NCBI GenBank assembly: GCA_008694505.1
Contig: VZDJ01000047.1
Coordinates: 3,003,717-3,067,716, forward strand
Source of the DNA: Cyanoderma ruficeps
Taxonomy: Eukaryota; Chordata; Aves; Passeriformes; Timaliidae
Reading direction: 5' to 3'
Length of the DNA stretch: 64,000 nt
The notes below the pieces were generated by a model. It made no database searches. It was not told the DNA's origin and saw nothing but the letters and a program-made list of their open reading frames with translations. Below are positions 1 through 14,324 of the stretch, in pieces; the stretch's first letter is position 1, and each line of letters begins with the position of its first letter. The translations under genes and the position numbers were made by a program.

Positions 1-1277
1 GAACTTATCATAAAATGCCCTTGAAATTGCTCCCTGGTAGCTTGCTCATCCTTCACAAAGCCCTGCTGCAAAGAGCAGAAACATGCATGTGTGTATGGTG
101 TGAGAGAGGCGCAGGCACAGAGGGAGGAACAGCTCTTAATCAACAGGATGGCAAAGCCTTGATACATAGGTGCAAAATATTCCCATGTGTCTAGAAATTA
201 TTTGGCACATTCCCAGTTATTTCCCCCGTCAGACCTTCTCGAGGACTGCAATTAAAAATCATAATCTTTCTAGCATGTACAAAGCTCCCCAAGGCTAAAA
301 GCGCTATGTATTGAGTATGATTGTGATTATTTGGCAGCTATTCATAGACAACACATTAATTTATGGAAACTGGATGAAACTTGAGGAGTGCAATCATTAG
401 GGACACATAAGAAATCGAGATCTTTCCTCAATGATACTGACCTTTTTACTACATAGATTAGGGGCAACATGAATTCTATTATCTCCTTCATCACCCTTCT
501 CTTACTGTCTTTTTAGTCATTGTATACAACACTGTCGTTAAACTTGCATTTTCAAACGGATATAAAAGTAACTTACTTTACAGGAATGTTTCTCAACTTT
601 GTCTTTTCGGCAGCCTGTGAACACAAGAGGGGTGGGGGAAACAAATCATTAAGCAAGAGCCACACCAAAGCAAGCAAACAGCAGCTCATGGGGAGCTCTT
701 CACCAGTGACATCCCGGAGCTGGGGCACAGGGACATAGTGCTGGGTCTGAAATGCCCCTGCCCAAGTTTGTGATATCAGTGGGGTTTGTTTATTTTTAAT
801 GGTCACCAGGCTTTAAGAACCACTCATTCAGGGTTTTCCCACTCTGAGGTCTGGCCCCTTTGTCACAAGCTGTCTGTCCCTATCAGGAGCAAGAACAACA
901 ACAGGAAAAAAATAGGGGGAAGAACAGACTCCATTTCCAAAACTGTTTTTATTCACCAGCAACAGAAAAGGGCAAGAGATGACCAAATGTTCAGATCAAT
1001 TTCCTCTTGTGAAACCTTTGAGAAAACACACTCCAAATCATCTAAATGAGTAAATCTTTGGGCCTCTCGGCCTGCACCACCTCAGACATGGAGCCTGGTT
1101 CCAGTTTATTGCTGAACCCATTGATCTGTGTACAGTCCATTTATCATTCATGAAAAGAGCCAGTGATCTTCACAGTATATTAGAAGAAACAACTCAGATC
1201 ATCTGTCAACGGCCCTCTTATTTCTGTTTCCCTCTCCACGGGGATTTCATCTCCTTCGATTCTTCTTGAATTAAAAT

Positions 1278-1290
1278 GTTGCTAAGCAAC
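1278..1290. promoter_or_regulatory. Possible RFX X-box palindrome
   Basis: GTTGCTAAGCAAC has the two GTTGC/GCAAC half-sites of an RFX-type X-box with three bases between them. It lies in a locally CpG-richer stretch (about 1230-1440). Binding is inference. Confidence 0.45.
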
Positions 1291-2590
1291 ACAGCTGGGG
1301 GCAGCGATGGCAGCGCCAGTCTATCACACCGCCTAAGCCGCTCGAGATGTTAGTGCAGACTTCTCCCTCCCTTTAATGCTTCCCTGGTACAATTATGTAA
1401 TCTGAACCCTGCATCCCGCTCTTGTTTTGCTCAGAATGGGTAAATAATGTTTTTTAAAGGAAGAGGGTTGGGGATATCACCGGCAGGAGAAGCTGGTGTT
1501 GTGTCATTTTTTTGGAGAATCCTGGTGCTGGCAGAACGAGGCTGTCAGATGTAATAGATTTAAATGTGGATAGTGGTCAGATGGTTGGTGAGATTACAGG
1601 CACAGGGAGTGGTGAAAGGCAGAATTAAGACAACTGATCCATAAACCCATTATAGGAAGGAAAGTTTTAGTGCCTAATTACCTCCAGAGGTATTTTTACA
1701 AAGCCTGCCGACATTTAGGAGAAGGGTTATGGTGAGGCACTTTAACCTCTACTATACTTAGGGATGGAAATAAAATGGTTCCTACATAAGAAGTGTGAAT
1801 ATGAGTGGTTCAGAAAAATGCTCATATAAGCCCTTGACAAATTAAATCCTTTATGAAAACTGATGAACTTTTGAAACCTCTGAGATCTGCACAACTGGGT
1901 TCAAAATTATGGCAGAATGAATTTACCCTTGGGGTCTATGATAGGGCTAGTTTTTCAAAATACACGCTGTTTTGGCACTTTTGCCTCCCATCATAGCAAA
2001 GGTAATATCTGCGTTTAAATCCATGGAAATCCCTAATAATGAGTTTAAAATTAAGGAGAAAGAATGAGAGCTCGTGAGAGCTTGGATGGTGCAACAGCAA
2101 TCCTCTGGGTTGGCTCCCAGCTTGCAAAGAAAAATGTGTTTGTTTCATTTGGATTATAGTTTCCATCTAAAGAATAAATCAACAAACGCATGATAGGAAT
2201 CAATTATATTAATTGTACAGTAGGGGTGCTTAATAAAACACTTAAACCTCAGGAAATGCTCAACTTCAGATTGCACAAGTAATTGTGAAAAAACCCAAGC
2301 CTAATTACGCCTTCTCAAACAAGCTCATGATGAAATGGAGTCCCTGCCTCAACAGTGAGATAATGTGATTGTGTCTCTTCCCAATAGTTCTCTCCCAAAT
2401 CTCCCTTTTTCAGCTGCCATATGCAAATGCAGAGTCAGAAGCATGCTATTAAGAAATTTTCTAAGTAATAAACTACACGCAACAACACACAAATGCTTCA
2501 TTTAAAATGAGCTGAAACACCATCAAAAATGGCGTTTCAGTTTCCCAAGCTTCCCATTAACAGCCAAGTTCCAGTCCCATCCTGCAGGAA

Positions 2591-2670
2591 ACTAGAATTA
2601 TTTTTAAAGCTCATAAACATTCTTCCACAAACTAAAATTATGTTTAAATCTCATAAACATTCTTCCACAA
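2591..2670. repeat. 40-bp tandem duplication, two copies
   Basis: Bases 2591-2630 and 2631-2670 are two head-to-tail copies with exactly 40-bp period and three mismatches by eye. Both end in CTCATAAACATTCTTCCACA. It is AT-rich and non-coding. Confidence 0.95.
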
Positions 2671-5600
2671 TGTCAGAAATTTTTTAGACTGTAGAGTGGT
2701 ACTTTCCTTGACTCTTCTATATACCAAATAGCTGGACTATAACAATTCTGAGTTCAAGCATGTGAAAATTGCATCTAAATCAAGGGTTTTCCCTGAATTA
2801 TTCAAAAATCACTACACAGAAACAGGTATCAAAATAGAGATAGAGAAGAGGAAACAACAGAGAGGAGAGTGTCTCAGATCAGAAGTAAATAATGATAATG
2901 CAGTAGATTTAATACAAAGTACAGCAGAATGTATTCTGGAGAGCACATGTGTGATGGTGTGAGCTAAACTGTTTACATGAAAGATTAAAGAAGATGAAGA
3001 TATTTCAGAGAGTGAGACCTGGCAATGTCAAAGTCACAGAATATTAAAGAGCAGAGTGTAAACTGCATGTTTGATTTTTGACCACTTAACTATGTCGAAC
3101 ACAAGAGTTTGCCCTGAAAGAAATGTAGCAGCCTCAGGAAGAAAGAGTTATAGATGTATTCTGTTTTCTTGGACTGTGAACATTCTAGCATGTATCTTTC
3201 CCTAGATTTTTTACATGGAGAATTTCCACCTTTTTTTTTTTCCCTTTGTTACCAGAATAAGGCACTTTCCTAATTCCTAAGGAAAGGCACACGCTGGAGC
3301 AACAGTGTCCTTCCTACATATGCTTATCCAAAACTGAAAAACCATAGCAAGTGCTTGGGTTAATCTACGTGCCAGTTCAATGTTGGATCACCAGGCATCT
3401 GGTCATTTCCTGTGACAAAGGATCCGCTTGGAGTGGGATCACGGTGATGTTAAACACAGCACACAGCACGTCAGGGATTCCATCTGAGGAAGGAATGCAG
3501 GATCTGTCCTCCTGCTTTTATTTGTCTTGTAGGTGCTGCTCATCCATTTTTCAAAGCCGCGTTTGTTGCGATATCACGAGCGTGCCCAGTGGCAGAAGAT
3601 AAAGGAAGGCAAAATCAAAGTGACACTGAGTAACTCTACACGTTAAGCTTTGATGCAGAAACATATTGTTTGAAAATATTTGGTGTGCAGCAGGTCTGTC
3701 AATTAGAGCTAATTATTTTTCTCTGATCAGGAAGAATGCAATCTTGTTTTAGGCAGGTTTCTTTGAAATGTACGTCTTTTATATAACTTCATTATAGGAA
3801 AATACTTCTTCCAAATTACTTCTTTTCTCGGCTGCTTAGCTATTGACTCAAATTGTCTGTGTTGAGTAGTTCTCTCTGCTTTGATAATTAACTTTTGATC
3901 ATTACTGAATTTAGCAGCTCTAGTCAGATGTGTTCGTAGCCATCCTCCTCAACTATTTCAGTGTTCATCGCCTTTAATCTTTGAACAAAATGATCTCATT
4001 GAGCCTCCATCAGCCTCGCTACTCAGTTAATAACTCCTGTTTCTCATCTTCATGCCTGAGTTTGATTTGTTTTAGACTTGATGCAAGCTTTTGATTATTA
4101 ATTTAAGACATTTCAAAGACAAACATGTTTTTAAGAGTTATTTTTTTTAATCTTATATTTCTAGGCCTTTACAAGTAAGAAACTGGTTTTAACTTCACGA
4201 CGACTCCTAAACTTCATGCATTAAAAGTGCTACCTAGAAACAGAACAGGTGGGAGGTCCCTAAACGCCCATATATGTGCCCTGAGTGACAGATGCTGCTG
4301 CCAAAGATTGAAATGAAATTGGACTGTTATAATGTAATATTCAATGGATGCTAGGAAAATTACATCATGGGACTTTTGCTAATTTTGAGCTTGAAAACAT
4401 GCAATAAAATAATTTAGGATGATTAGAAAATGGAAGACGGAGTGAACCAGACAATCATTCCACTTTAATTTGTAATTTTCTTCTGATTTTTTTTTAACAA
4501 TTATAGCCTCTCAATAATTGTGCTCCTGCTCCCTAAGACCCTATTCCAACAGCTGACTCCAGTGTTGAATAAGAAGGAAGAAGATGAGGGATGTGTGAAA
4601 AGCAGGAAGACACAGAGGCTCATGCATCAGAGAATTTTTGCCCAGGGATGTTTTACCCTGATTCTTGTAGCTGTGAATGACTCCTACCTCTACACCTGAT
4701 TTTTGGTGCTAGTTGTTTTACCTTTAGCTGAAGAAGCACCTGCACTGTGCTGTACTTGTTATGCAATGTGGTTTCACCCAAAAAACTTATTTTGTTAGAA
4801 GGTATTTAATTATAACATAAAAGATTAAACACAGGAATAAGCACGAACTACTCCTAGATTGTGAACAAGGACTGCAAAATGTGAAAACGATGCTTTTCTT
4901 CATCACTATCAATCACCTGGCTGGCTTGTGGATTGAACGAACCAGAAAAAGTATTCCAGTTGGCACAACTTTCCTACATCACAAAGGAGAGATGAATGAA
5001 CTGACAAGAGGAGGCTCAAAAATAACCAAGTAAAACAGTTGGCATCTGCAAAATGAATATTTTTGGTGAAGCGTTACAGGCAAAGTGTCTGCTACCCAAA
5101 GAAAATACGTATTTTCCATTGCATAACTGAAAATCTGGGATTTTCATTGAAAATGATTCTAGTTTGAGAAAGTGAGATTAGACAAAAAAAAAATAAAAAT
5201 TCAGGAATGTTCCCTCACCCTCCTGATTCAGAAGCACAGGTGAGCCAGTTAAGAAGGAAATTTCTGAGCCTCAAAGTTTCTCTTGGGGTGAGACAGAAAA
5301 CACTTCATGGCATCAAATGTGTTGCCAGAAGAAGGCAGGCCTTCATGCTCAAACTTTACCCTTTTTCCATGAGGTCCTGCAACTCTAACTCAGGTTTATT
5401 TCTACCCAGCTCTGTCTGCTTGGGTGAACAGCCAAGTGACCACACAAATAAATTCACAACCCACCCCACTCTTCTGTGCTGCAGGTATAGAAGAGACACC
5501 TCTGAGACTCAATCCAACAGTACGGTAAAAACAAAGATACCTTCCACTCCAGTTTTGTTTTATATGCATAGTTTACATCTCCTCCTAGATTATAATTTGT

Positions 5601-7029
5601 TTTGGAAGTTATACCATGCTCTTATTTATCCAGAATGCCTTTTCTACTATGATCCTTACTGACTTATTGACTGCGTTGTGCTCTGAATTCTCTGATGATG
5701 CAGTTGGTGCTAAACACAGTTGGATTTCCTCTGGAGGAGGAGAACACGATGTGCAGCAAACAAACCATCCAGAATTGTGCTGGGAATCAAAAAGACAAAA
5801 CCCAAGGCCTGAAGGATCAGTATGTGTATGTGTAAATATGTGTATTGTGTTACTTTTTTTTCCCCTTTTTAATTCATTGGTTACACTCTCCTCTACCTGT
5901 CCCCTAATGTCAACAGAGGAGATTGTGTTTCTTTCTTGCTAATTGCCTTTGACATGAAGTTGGCAACGTTGCATTTGAGATTCTGTGTGTGATGTTCCCA
6001 GTCAGTCTCACCTCGAGGACAAAAAGCCCAATGTTACTGCATCTAGGACTAAAAACAATGGAGAAAATATCGCCCTCCTCATGTCACAGTTTTAAAAACG
6101 AGTATTTCTCCTTCAGGATTCAGATGTGTGGAATGGATTAGCCAGACACCATTTTTTTGTGGTATCAAGTCAGTGAGCATGTGGTATCAGCAAATCAGAA
6201 TGGTTCGGTGAGCCCTGGCTGTGTATGAACCACAGAGAGCTCCCCACCATTGCTCAGAGCAGTGCACTAACCTTCATGGCTTCACAGAGAAAAAGCTCAG
6301 GAGTACTTGAAATAATGCAAATTTCATTGCACTGGAGGTTGGGTAAAACAAAACCAAAAAGAGTTTAAGTGACCAAATCTAAACTAGTCTGTCTGTGGTT
6401 TAGGAGTCACCTTCATCCTCGACAAACATGAACCACTTTTAATTGAGCAACCACACAGATATATTTCTATCAGCACTTTTTTTCCCCCCAAATCCCTGTT
6501 TTCCATCGGTCTAATGGTGTAAATCAAACTAAGGAAGTATCCAATTCTTGAAGAACTATTCTGCACATTAAAAAAACAAAAACAAAAACAGAGAAAAGAT
6601 CTACACAAACACAGAGTGCACACTGCACTCTGAGGAGTGCTTGGCTGCCTTGTGTAGACATATCTGAGCTGGTTGTAAATTAGCCAGCGTGGATACTGTG
6701 AACATTTCCTGCTTTTGCCAGGCAGGTTTCAGTTTATTCATGTCTTTGGTGAACTTTACAATAGAAACTGTTACAGCTACCTGTCAGTGAGCAGCCCTAC
6801 TGCAAAGATAACTCACATAACATGTTTGCTTATTTTAGGGCTTCAATACTAATGTACCTTGACAAAAAAGGCTTTAAACAGTGTGTTCCTTGCCCAAAAG
6901 AAATGCTCTTGATGAGAAGCCGCTATTTGTACTAATTTTGAGTCCTCAATCCAACAAAGGAGGAATTGTAACATTACATTACAAATAATACTGTTTTTGC
7001 AGGCTTGTGAACCATTGTAACCTACCCCA

Positions 7030-7104
7030 GGTGACTCTGCCTTCCCAGGGGAGTTGAGGCTGACCTCCTGAGATCCCTTCCAACTCTGAAATTCTGTGAT
7101 TGTC
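7030..7104 (+). mobile_element. CR1 LINE 3' tail fragment
   Basis: The segment GGTGACTCTGCC..GAGTTGAGGCTGACCTCC then GAGATCCCTTCCAACTCTG and ATTCTGTGATTG follows the 3' untranslated end of CR1, including the short ATTCTRTG terminal repeat. Only the last 75 bases or so are present, as expected of a 5'-truncated, aged copy. It lies antisense to AFF2. Confidence 0.85.
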
Positions 7105-10100
7105 AATTTAAAAACGCTAACCAATGTCCCATAAAACCTATTCAGTGTTCTGACATACCAACTGATTATGACAGAGGACAGAACTGTGTCTAGAGCTAGA
7201 TCTGATTTTTCATAACAATTGTTTTATTTGGAAAACAACTATACATCCCTGGTGACAGAAATTCGGAGAACTATATTGAATGGTCCGTTTAAAAAAAAAA
7301 AAAAGATCCACATTGAAACTGTGGTTTGAAACTCTATTTCCTGGAAATTAATTTGTTATAAATTGATCACAAATGACCAAGGCTTAGTGGATGATAATCC
7401 TATTGTGAAAATATAAAAGATTTAGTGGTAACTAAACCTCAGTATTTGCCATTGTCTTATTTACTGAAGATTTTTCTAAAATGCGTGTTTGGTTCAACCC
7501 TCCAGAGGGCTAACAAATAATTTAAAAATCCATTCCTTGCTGGGTTTACTCCATAGCTGCACTTCATCATGTTAATCACACGAGTAAAAAATTGAAGAGG
7601 CAGAAGAAACACGGAAAAGGTCAAGAATCCTTTATAAGAGAAACAAAAAGTTTTCCCCAAACTTCCTTCAAGGAGTAAGCAGCACAAGGCTTGTTTCAAA
7701 GGATATCCTTTGACCTCACTGTCCAGCTGCAGACAGTCACCACAGTCTGTGTATTGCTCAGTTTCCCACTTCTAGCAGGAGAACCATCTTTTCTATCCCT
7801 GAAACTTATCTGAAGAGTGCTGATGTTTTGTGCTCTTATTATTAAGGTCTCTCTCTCTCTGCACGAGGTGTAGTTTTAGAGTTCAGCGCCTGATTGTTAC
7901 TTTCACAATATTCACTTGCTCTGCCACAATGAACACCTCAAGATCCAGCCCCTTGCAGCCCTGCTCATCTGGAGTTTATGCCCTCAGTTTTCCCTTTCTG
8001 ATAACAGCCCTCATCTCATTTCACTGGGAATCCAACCTATCCTTAGTCTCCTCCCTGCTTCAAGTAAATGAATAGTTCCCTAGCGTTGAGAAGCAAAAGG
8101 GCAGAGTCGTGGAGTACCAGCAGTGGCAGTGAATTGAAGTTGCTGCTGTTCATGCTGCCCATTTATTTCCTGTGCAGGAAACAAAGACTTGGGAGGACTT
8201 TAATTTATACTGAACATCACATCTATACTGAATGTTAAATGCGTTACAAGCACACAGCAGAGACAACAGAGGTAAACACACATGAAATAACTCTGCTGAC
8301 ACTGGTCTGGTTCAGTGCATTGTTCAGATGACTTAGCAAATTACTAAATTGCGCTGTTCCAAAAATTAGACTTAATAGTATTGCCATGAAATTGGTAATT
8401 TTGAAAAGCAGGCACACTCTCCAGGGGAGCATCCTGCTCAGATCAATTGCACTGTCACACTGTGGTCCTGACCTGTCCCTGTGCGCAGGGAGATCTGTTC
8501 TGGGAAGATTCATCCTGCCAAAACAGAACACAGCACCTACAACCCCAGCAAACCTTGCAGCGGCACACAAATTCATCCTAAGAAAAAAATTAAGGTGTTT
8601 AACTTTCATTACTGTTCTCTTTCTGGAATACCTCCAGGAGAGATCAGCTTTCACTTCTCTCCTTATTCTGGCTGACAGTGGCTAATTACTGGATTTATCA
8701 TGCCCTTTCCAGCACCTACTTTATGCTTTTTCTGGCCACCTCTAAGTCCCTCCTTCAGCCTTTTGCAACCCTCCCTGTCTGAAACCCAGCACTAGCACTA
8801 TCCTCTATTGGTGTAAAAAACTCCCAGGAATTCAGATTTTGAAGTTCATGGACGGTTGCTTAGGCTTTTTACAGAAGAGCAAAGCTGCAGATGGCCAGTG
8901 TAAGAAAACCAGACACTTCCTTCACCAAAATGCTTCACGAGACATTCATGATTAAAAACCCCACTCTCCTTCTGAGGAGAAAAGGGAGATAAATGTGTCC
9001 TGTGTGGTCAGATTAGTGAGTGTTGAGCACTGAGATGGCCTGCAGGTATCACAGACTTCAGATTTATTTTACAGGACAGTACGGCCAAGGCTGGATTTTC
9101 TCTTAGCAACAACAATGCTGGGGTTGAGCAATTCTCTCACCTGCTGCTGCCTCTGCTTTGTTGCCAAAACACTACAGGGCTTTTGCATAAGTAGCACACA
9201 TAGCAAGAAGCTCTGGTGAAATGTTTTTTTTCCTCATGCTCATAATAAAGACCCCTTTACAAAAAATTGTGTGCACAACCACGTGCACGCACACAGAGTA
9301 CATGGCCTCTCCTGTGGACTGAAAGCCTCATCTCCCTCTCCTCTCCCAACCCAAAAAGGCTGGCACATCTTCCAGCATCAGGTTCCTATGGCTGGACTGA
9401 GGAACCACCTCTATTTAATTAGTGACAGAAGCATCAGGGGTTCTGAAGCTTCTCCCTCACATGGATGATGTCCCGCAGTGGGGCTGACAGAGCTCGGCAG
9501 CTTCAGGCTAATGGCAAAAATGAACCCAAGAGCAGCCCCTGTTGCAGTGCTGGGGGATTATGGAGTGCCTGCTCACTTGTGGGGAAGAGAGGAGAAAGGC
9601 TCTTGAAGATGTAGAACTTTTCAGCCAAGGCATTTCATTCCCCACTTCGTTAGGGCTGCCTGCTTGCCTGCCAGTGTTTCCTTTCCTCTGCTGTTTTATT
9701 TACTGTGCTGGAGGGTTTTTGACACTGAGCTGCCAGTGTCAACCCATGGAAACACTTGGAAAAAGTGAAGTGGTGGGAGGGATGGAGTTCCTCCAGCCCC
9801 TCTGCTGGTCTGGGCAGATGCTGCCCCAGAGCCCAGGCAAGAGCACAGCTGCAACCTGAAGGGGTAAAGTCCTTCTTGCTGATCTGTGCTCCTGCGAGCT
9901 CTACAGCAACCATTTTTCCTGTATTAATCCTCTTTCCTCACTGATGGATGACCTCCACAATAACAACATGTATGAAAAAAAAATTACATGTGATTCTGTG
10001 AATTTGAGCAAGGTAAAAGTTTTTGGTAGCACTGCATGTTTTAGTGGTGTGCTTTGCTTTTTGCAGGAAGCTCAGCCCCGATCTCAGGGTGATAATATGA

Positions 10101-13100
10101 AGGCTTCTGCTGATATTAAACACATGATATGAACCTAAATCATTACCATGTGAATTATAACCCTAGATATGTCATAGTCATCAAATCTCTTAGCACCAAA
10201 ATTTGCCTAACAGAAGCTGGAGTATTAACTGACACAGTTGATATATTGTTGTTTCAACCAGCGTCGTGCACAATAAAATAATTTGAATAACAACTAAAAT
10301 GGACTGAGGTAACAAGAAGGACATATATTAATGAAAGGATTTTTCATGGTTAGAGACTGACAAGGTTGGAGAATGACTGTATTATCCTAATAGCTTCTGT
10401 TTTCATTAATGGCTTAATGAAAACATTTCCCTGCAATTATAAAGCATGACTGCAAATCTTACACACTGGAATGTGTGTTCTTTATCAAACACACACTGCT
10501 GTGGCTACAGCTGATGCTGCACCACTCTGGGATTTCAATGGAGCCCAATGGCAGATAAACTGTTTACATTAAAAGACTCTATCAAAGTTATTTTGCACCT
10601 AGTTTCATCCTAATCCATCTGATTTTTCTATAGCTTTGACAAGATGACCTCTCTCACTGTGTGTGCAGTATTGATGTCATTACTGAAGAGCTGCTCTTCA
10701 GCCTTTCTGCTGATAACAAAGTAAATGGAAATGTAGAGAAACCTTGGGGAGGTAAACAGCTTGTTCGGGATCCAGCTAAAAAATGGGAAAAAATAAAACA
10801 GGTAAGGATATCTATTGTTACAAGGAAAGTGACCACTGCTGCACTTTAAAAAGTGTTTACATGATATGATCAAGGTATATTATGCCTTAAAACTTCATAA
10901 ATTCTAAAAAACTTCCCTTGAATAAAGGCATTGAAAGCTCAGCATGTATTGTAAAAATTCAAAGCTCAGCCTATGGCTGATTACCTTTTAAGACTCAGCT
11001 ACAAAGTCAAACATTTTGAATTTAATTTCCTAATACTAACCTAGCAAAAAAGAATTATGTTTATGTAAAATACAAACAATAGAGTAGGGCCATGAATTGC
11101 ACGCATGTCTTGTGTTTCTAGGGTTTTCAGAAAAGTGGCAATCACTAAGGGGAGAAAAAAAAAATTAGGTAGAAAAGAAAAATATCTTATTGATTTGTTC
11201 TGCCAAAACCACTATATACATGAAATACTGAAAATGGAGCAGGTCTGTAACTAGTATCAAAGTTTCTTTGGTTCAAAAACACACAGAACACTGGCAATGT
11301 GCTTTAAATTAAGTACACATTTAAAAGGTTAACAGGACTACTCCTTAGGCAGAAGAACAAAGAGGAGCTGGTTAGAGAAAATTGTGTACACCACAGCTAC
11401 TTAAAATACTGTATCCAGGCACAACTCATTTGGATGCCTTTGAGCTCAAAGCTTATTTGAATTATACAGAGGTGTTTTAGAGAACAAAAATACTAACCTG
11501 TGTTTTATCTAAGCTCTTTCTGCTGAACTGAGCTACTAATTAAAAATCTTCACTACTCTTCCTAATTTCTGACGTACTTTTTAAACAGAGTAATAAAGCC
11601 AGTGTCCCTCCTTGGAGGGGAGTGTTAACATCAGTATGTCTGAAATGCCTTGTCATCTCCTGGTTTCACTAACAGCACGTCTGCCTTGGCTGTACCTCTC
11701 CCAGCCAGTCTGAACATCCTGTGCCACACTGAATCCAACTGGTGCTTATGCCCATGTTCCTCTCTGTGACAACTCCACGAGAGTTCACGATCCAGGCAAT
11801 GCTTACATGCAACAGTACCTCTCCAATAATACATTAAACAGATGTGTACCTGATATTATAAATATGGGACATAAAAAATCCATTGGGCTGGTCAGCGTAC
11901 ATATTAAAAACCATTCAAGTAGGTCAAATTGTGGATAACTCAAAACTTTAAAGACAGCAATTTTAATAAAACTGTCAATACAATTTTCTTTGTAAAAACA
12001 TTTGACACTGATTATGCTGCTTATATTGAAAGAGAAACACAAGGTCTATATCTTCAGATCTTTTATTGAACTGTGAGCGCAGCATCAATAACTGCTCCTC
12101 AGCTGTAAATGAAAATTGATTCCAGATCTAACCCATCGTTTTCTGTGTGTCTTTAATCCCAAATCACCCACAACGAGACAGAAGCAGCAGCATTTTGTCT
12201 GTGGGACAAGGCTTGTGTCCCGTGGGCAGCTGCACAGGGCGTGCACTGGAGGCACTGTGGTTGTGCTCACGTGTGTAAGGTGCACAAAAATGTAAATTCA
12301 ACCCCTCACTGAGAGGGCCAGGAGGTGCTAACAGGAGTTTGCAGCTGGGGTGGAGTGATTTTAACTTGCCTCACTCTCTACTGCAATGACCTGCATGGTC
12401 CAAAGCTTTACAGACCTGAAATCTGAAGGCAATGAACATCTCACTGCACCTCCTGCAGGTCGCGGCCCAAAGAAATTCACTCAACAGTTTCTGCATCAAG
12501 CCCACAGCTGCCAGAAGGCTAAAAGGAAAAGAACCCACAAAGTTCCCGTGCAACGTGCAGCAGTTTGGCAATAGGAGGTTGAATTTGCAGCCAGCTCTCA
12601 CTTGCTGAAGCCCCTTAAGCCCTCTGGGGTGAAATTAAAGTGTACAGTCTCCTCCATCATTTCCTTAGTTACATATTGTTAGGCCATCATCATGTGTGCC
12701 TTAACCAAAACAAACACAACACCTACGTTAAGGAGGGTTCTCCAAATCATGTTCACAACTTTTAGGAGCAATTTCCAGTTATTCAAAATTCTGTTTGAAA
12801 AGGGAATGCCAAAACTAGGCAGGCAGCACGATCAGCAACAGCCTCGCTGATGCCACCTATAGAATAAATACTGACCTCAACCTGGTAGTTCCTATCCTAT
12901 CCAGAAATAAACTTCTCATGACTGACTGGAGCTATTGTGTGTTGTGCTCCTCCACAGCAGTGGGGAGAAAAAGGAGGAGATCTGTAACACCTGAAAGAGT
13001 AGGAGGCCCCACAGACCCCTGAGTAAACGCAACGCAGTTCATAAATAAGGGTGCTCGTTCCTAGGAGTGAGGGAGGAAAACAGAAGGGCTTTGTTTCTTG

Positions 13101-14037
13101 CAGCCAAGTTTCCAGCAATCTTCCACCTTGACAAATGGACTACTGCTGGTCTCAGAACATGGGCTGATAGATCAAACTCCCCCCACAAACTATAAACTTC
13201 CACTAAAAGTTGATACCCAAGCAAATTTATGGATCAGTGTCACTACTGCCCTGTAAAAATTGAAGGGTCCCTAGCAATCCTCAAAGGACAAATCCTAGGG
13301 CTCCCTGCTGGCCACTGGTCCCAAAGAATTTTGATTTCCCTAAAATTAGAGTAGAAATAAAGGAAACAAACTTGATTATTACATACTGTGTTGGGGTTTT
13401 TTGAATAAAAATGAGTAAATGCCAGCTCATGCTTCACATTGGCTGCAGGCTTATAGCAGAAAAAAATCATAAAGACTGTAAAGACAATGATTCCATTCCC
13501 TTATAGAAATGCTGCATAAACTGCTAGAATGGTTTTGAGCTGAGAGTTTTAATCTTTTCTCTCCCTGCCAGAATGAGCACATGTGTACACCTGAATAACA
13601 ACAGCCGTTTGACTGCAAAATATTTATGTTGAAAGAGCCCTTGAAGTTACTTTATTGTTGTTTATGTGTCTAACCAGTGAGCCAGATCAACCTTTCTTCC
13701 AATTTCCAATCCCCTCTCCTTAAAGAGATGTGGCAGAGGCTGCTGAAGTGTAATGAGTGAGAGATGCAGCAGAATCCTTCTGCTCAGCATTGCAAAGCCT
13801 TAGCTTGCCAAAAATACGAGGGCAGACACAGTCATTCACTCAGGAAACCTAAAAAGCTGTGAGCTGTATAATTTTGTCTACGCCCTATTTGTCACACAAC
13901 TAGAAGAGATACAACCACACTTATGTGGGGTACACAGGAAAGCTGAAGGTTCCCTTGAAGTGCAGGACATTTGAGAAGTGTTCTCAGTGTGCTTGTGTCC
14001 AGTGACTTTATTTGGAATCCCTAAGGATAAAGGTCAG

Positions 14038-14148
14038 GCAATAGATGACACCAAACTGGGTGCTCAGTGGTGGGCTTGGTAGTGCTCAGTTAAGGGTTTG
14101 ACTTGATGATCTTGGAAGATACTTTGTGACTGAAATGATTGCATGAAA
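14038..14148 (+). mobile_element. CR1 LINE fragment, internally deleted
   Basis: The left part, GATGACACCAAACTGGGTG, matches the CR1 reverse transcriptase segment DDTKLG. About 20 bases later the sequence is already the 3' end (GGGCTTGGTAGTGCTCAG, then TTTGACTTGATGATCTTGG and AAATGATTGCATG). The copy therefore seems to have lost most of ORF2's end and the 3' region between these parts. Orientation is plus, antisense to AFF2. Confidence 0.8.
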
Positions 14149-14324
14149 AAAATCCAAAATTTTTTTCTAGGCAATACAAAATTTTGAGAAACTACCCGAA
14201 TGGGCCTGAAGGTGCTCTCTTGTTTGTGTGCAGCCTATGCTGGGAACGCATTGCTGGGAAGAACACGAGGAGCTTTGGAGCAGGCTGAGGCTTCATCCCC
14301 AGCACAGAAGGGCTCAGGCTGCAG

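Noticed and set aside
5207..5662. 151-codon plus-strand ORF
   Set aside because: No domain, low-complexity cysteine/serine-rich translation, antisense to the gene.
8244..8654. 136-codon minus-strand ORF with an overlapping 99-codon plus-strand ORF
   Set aside because: No recognisable family, no splice context, and no support beyond length, which is expected by chance in 64 kb.
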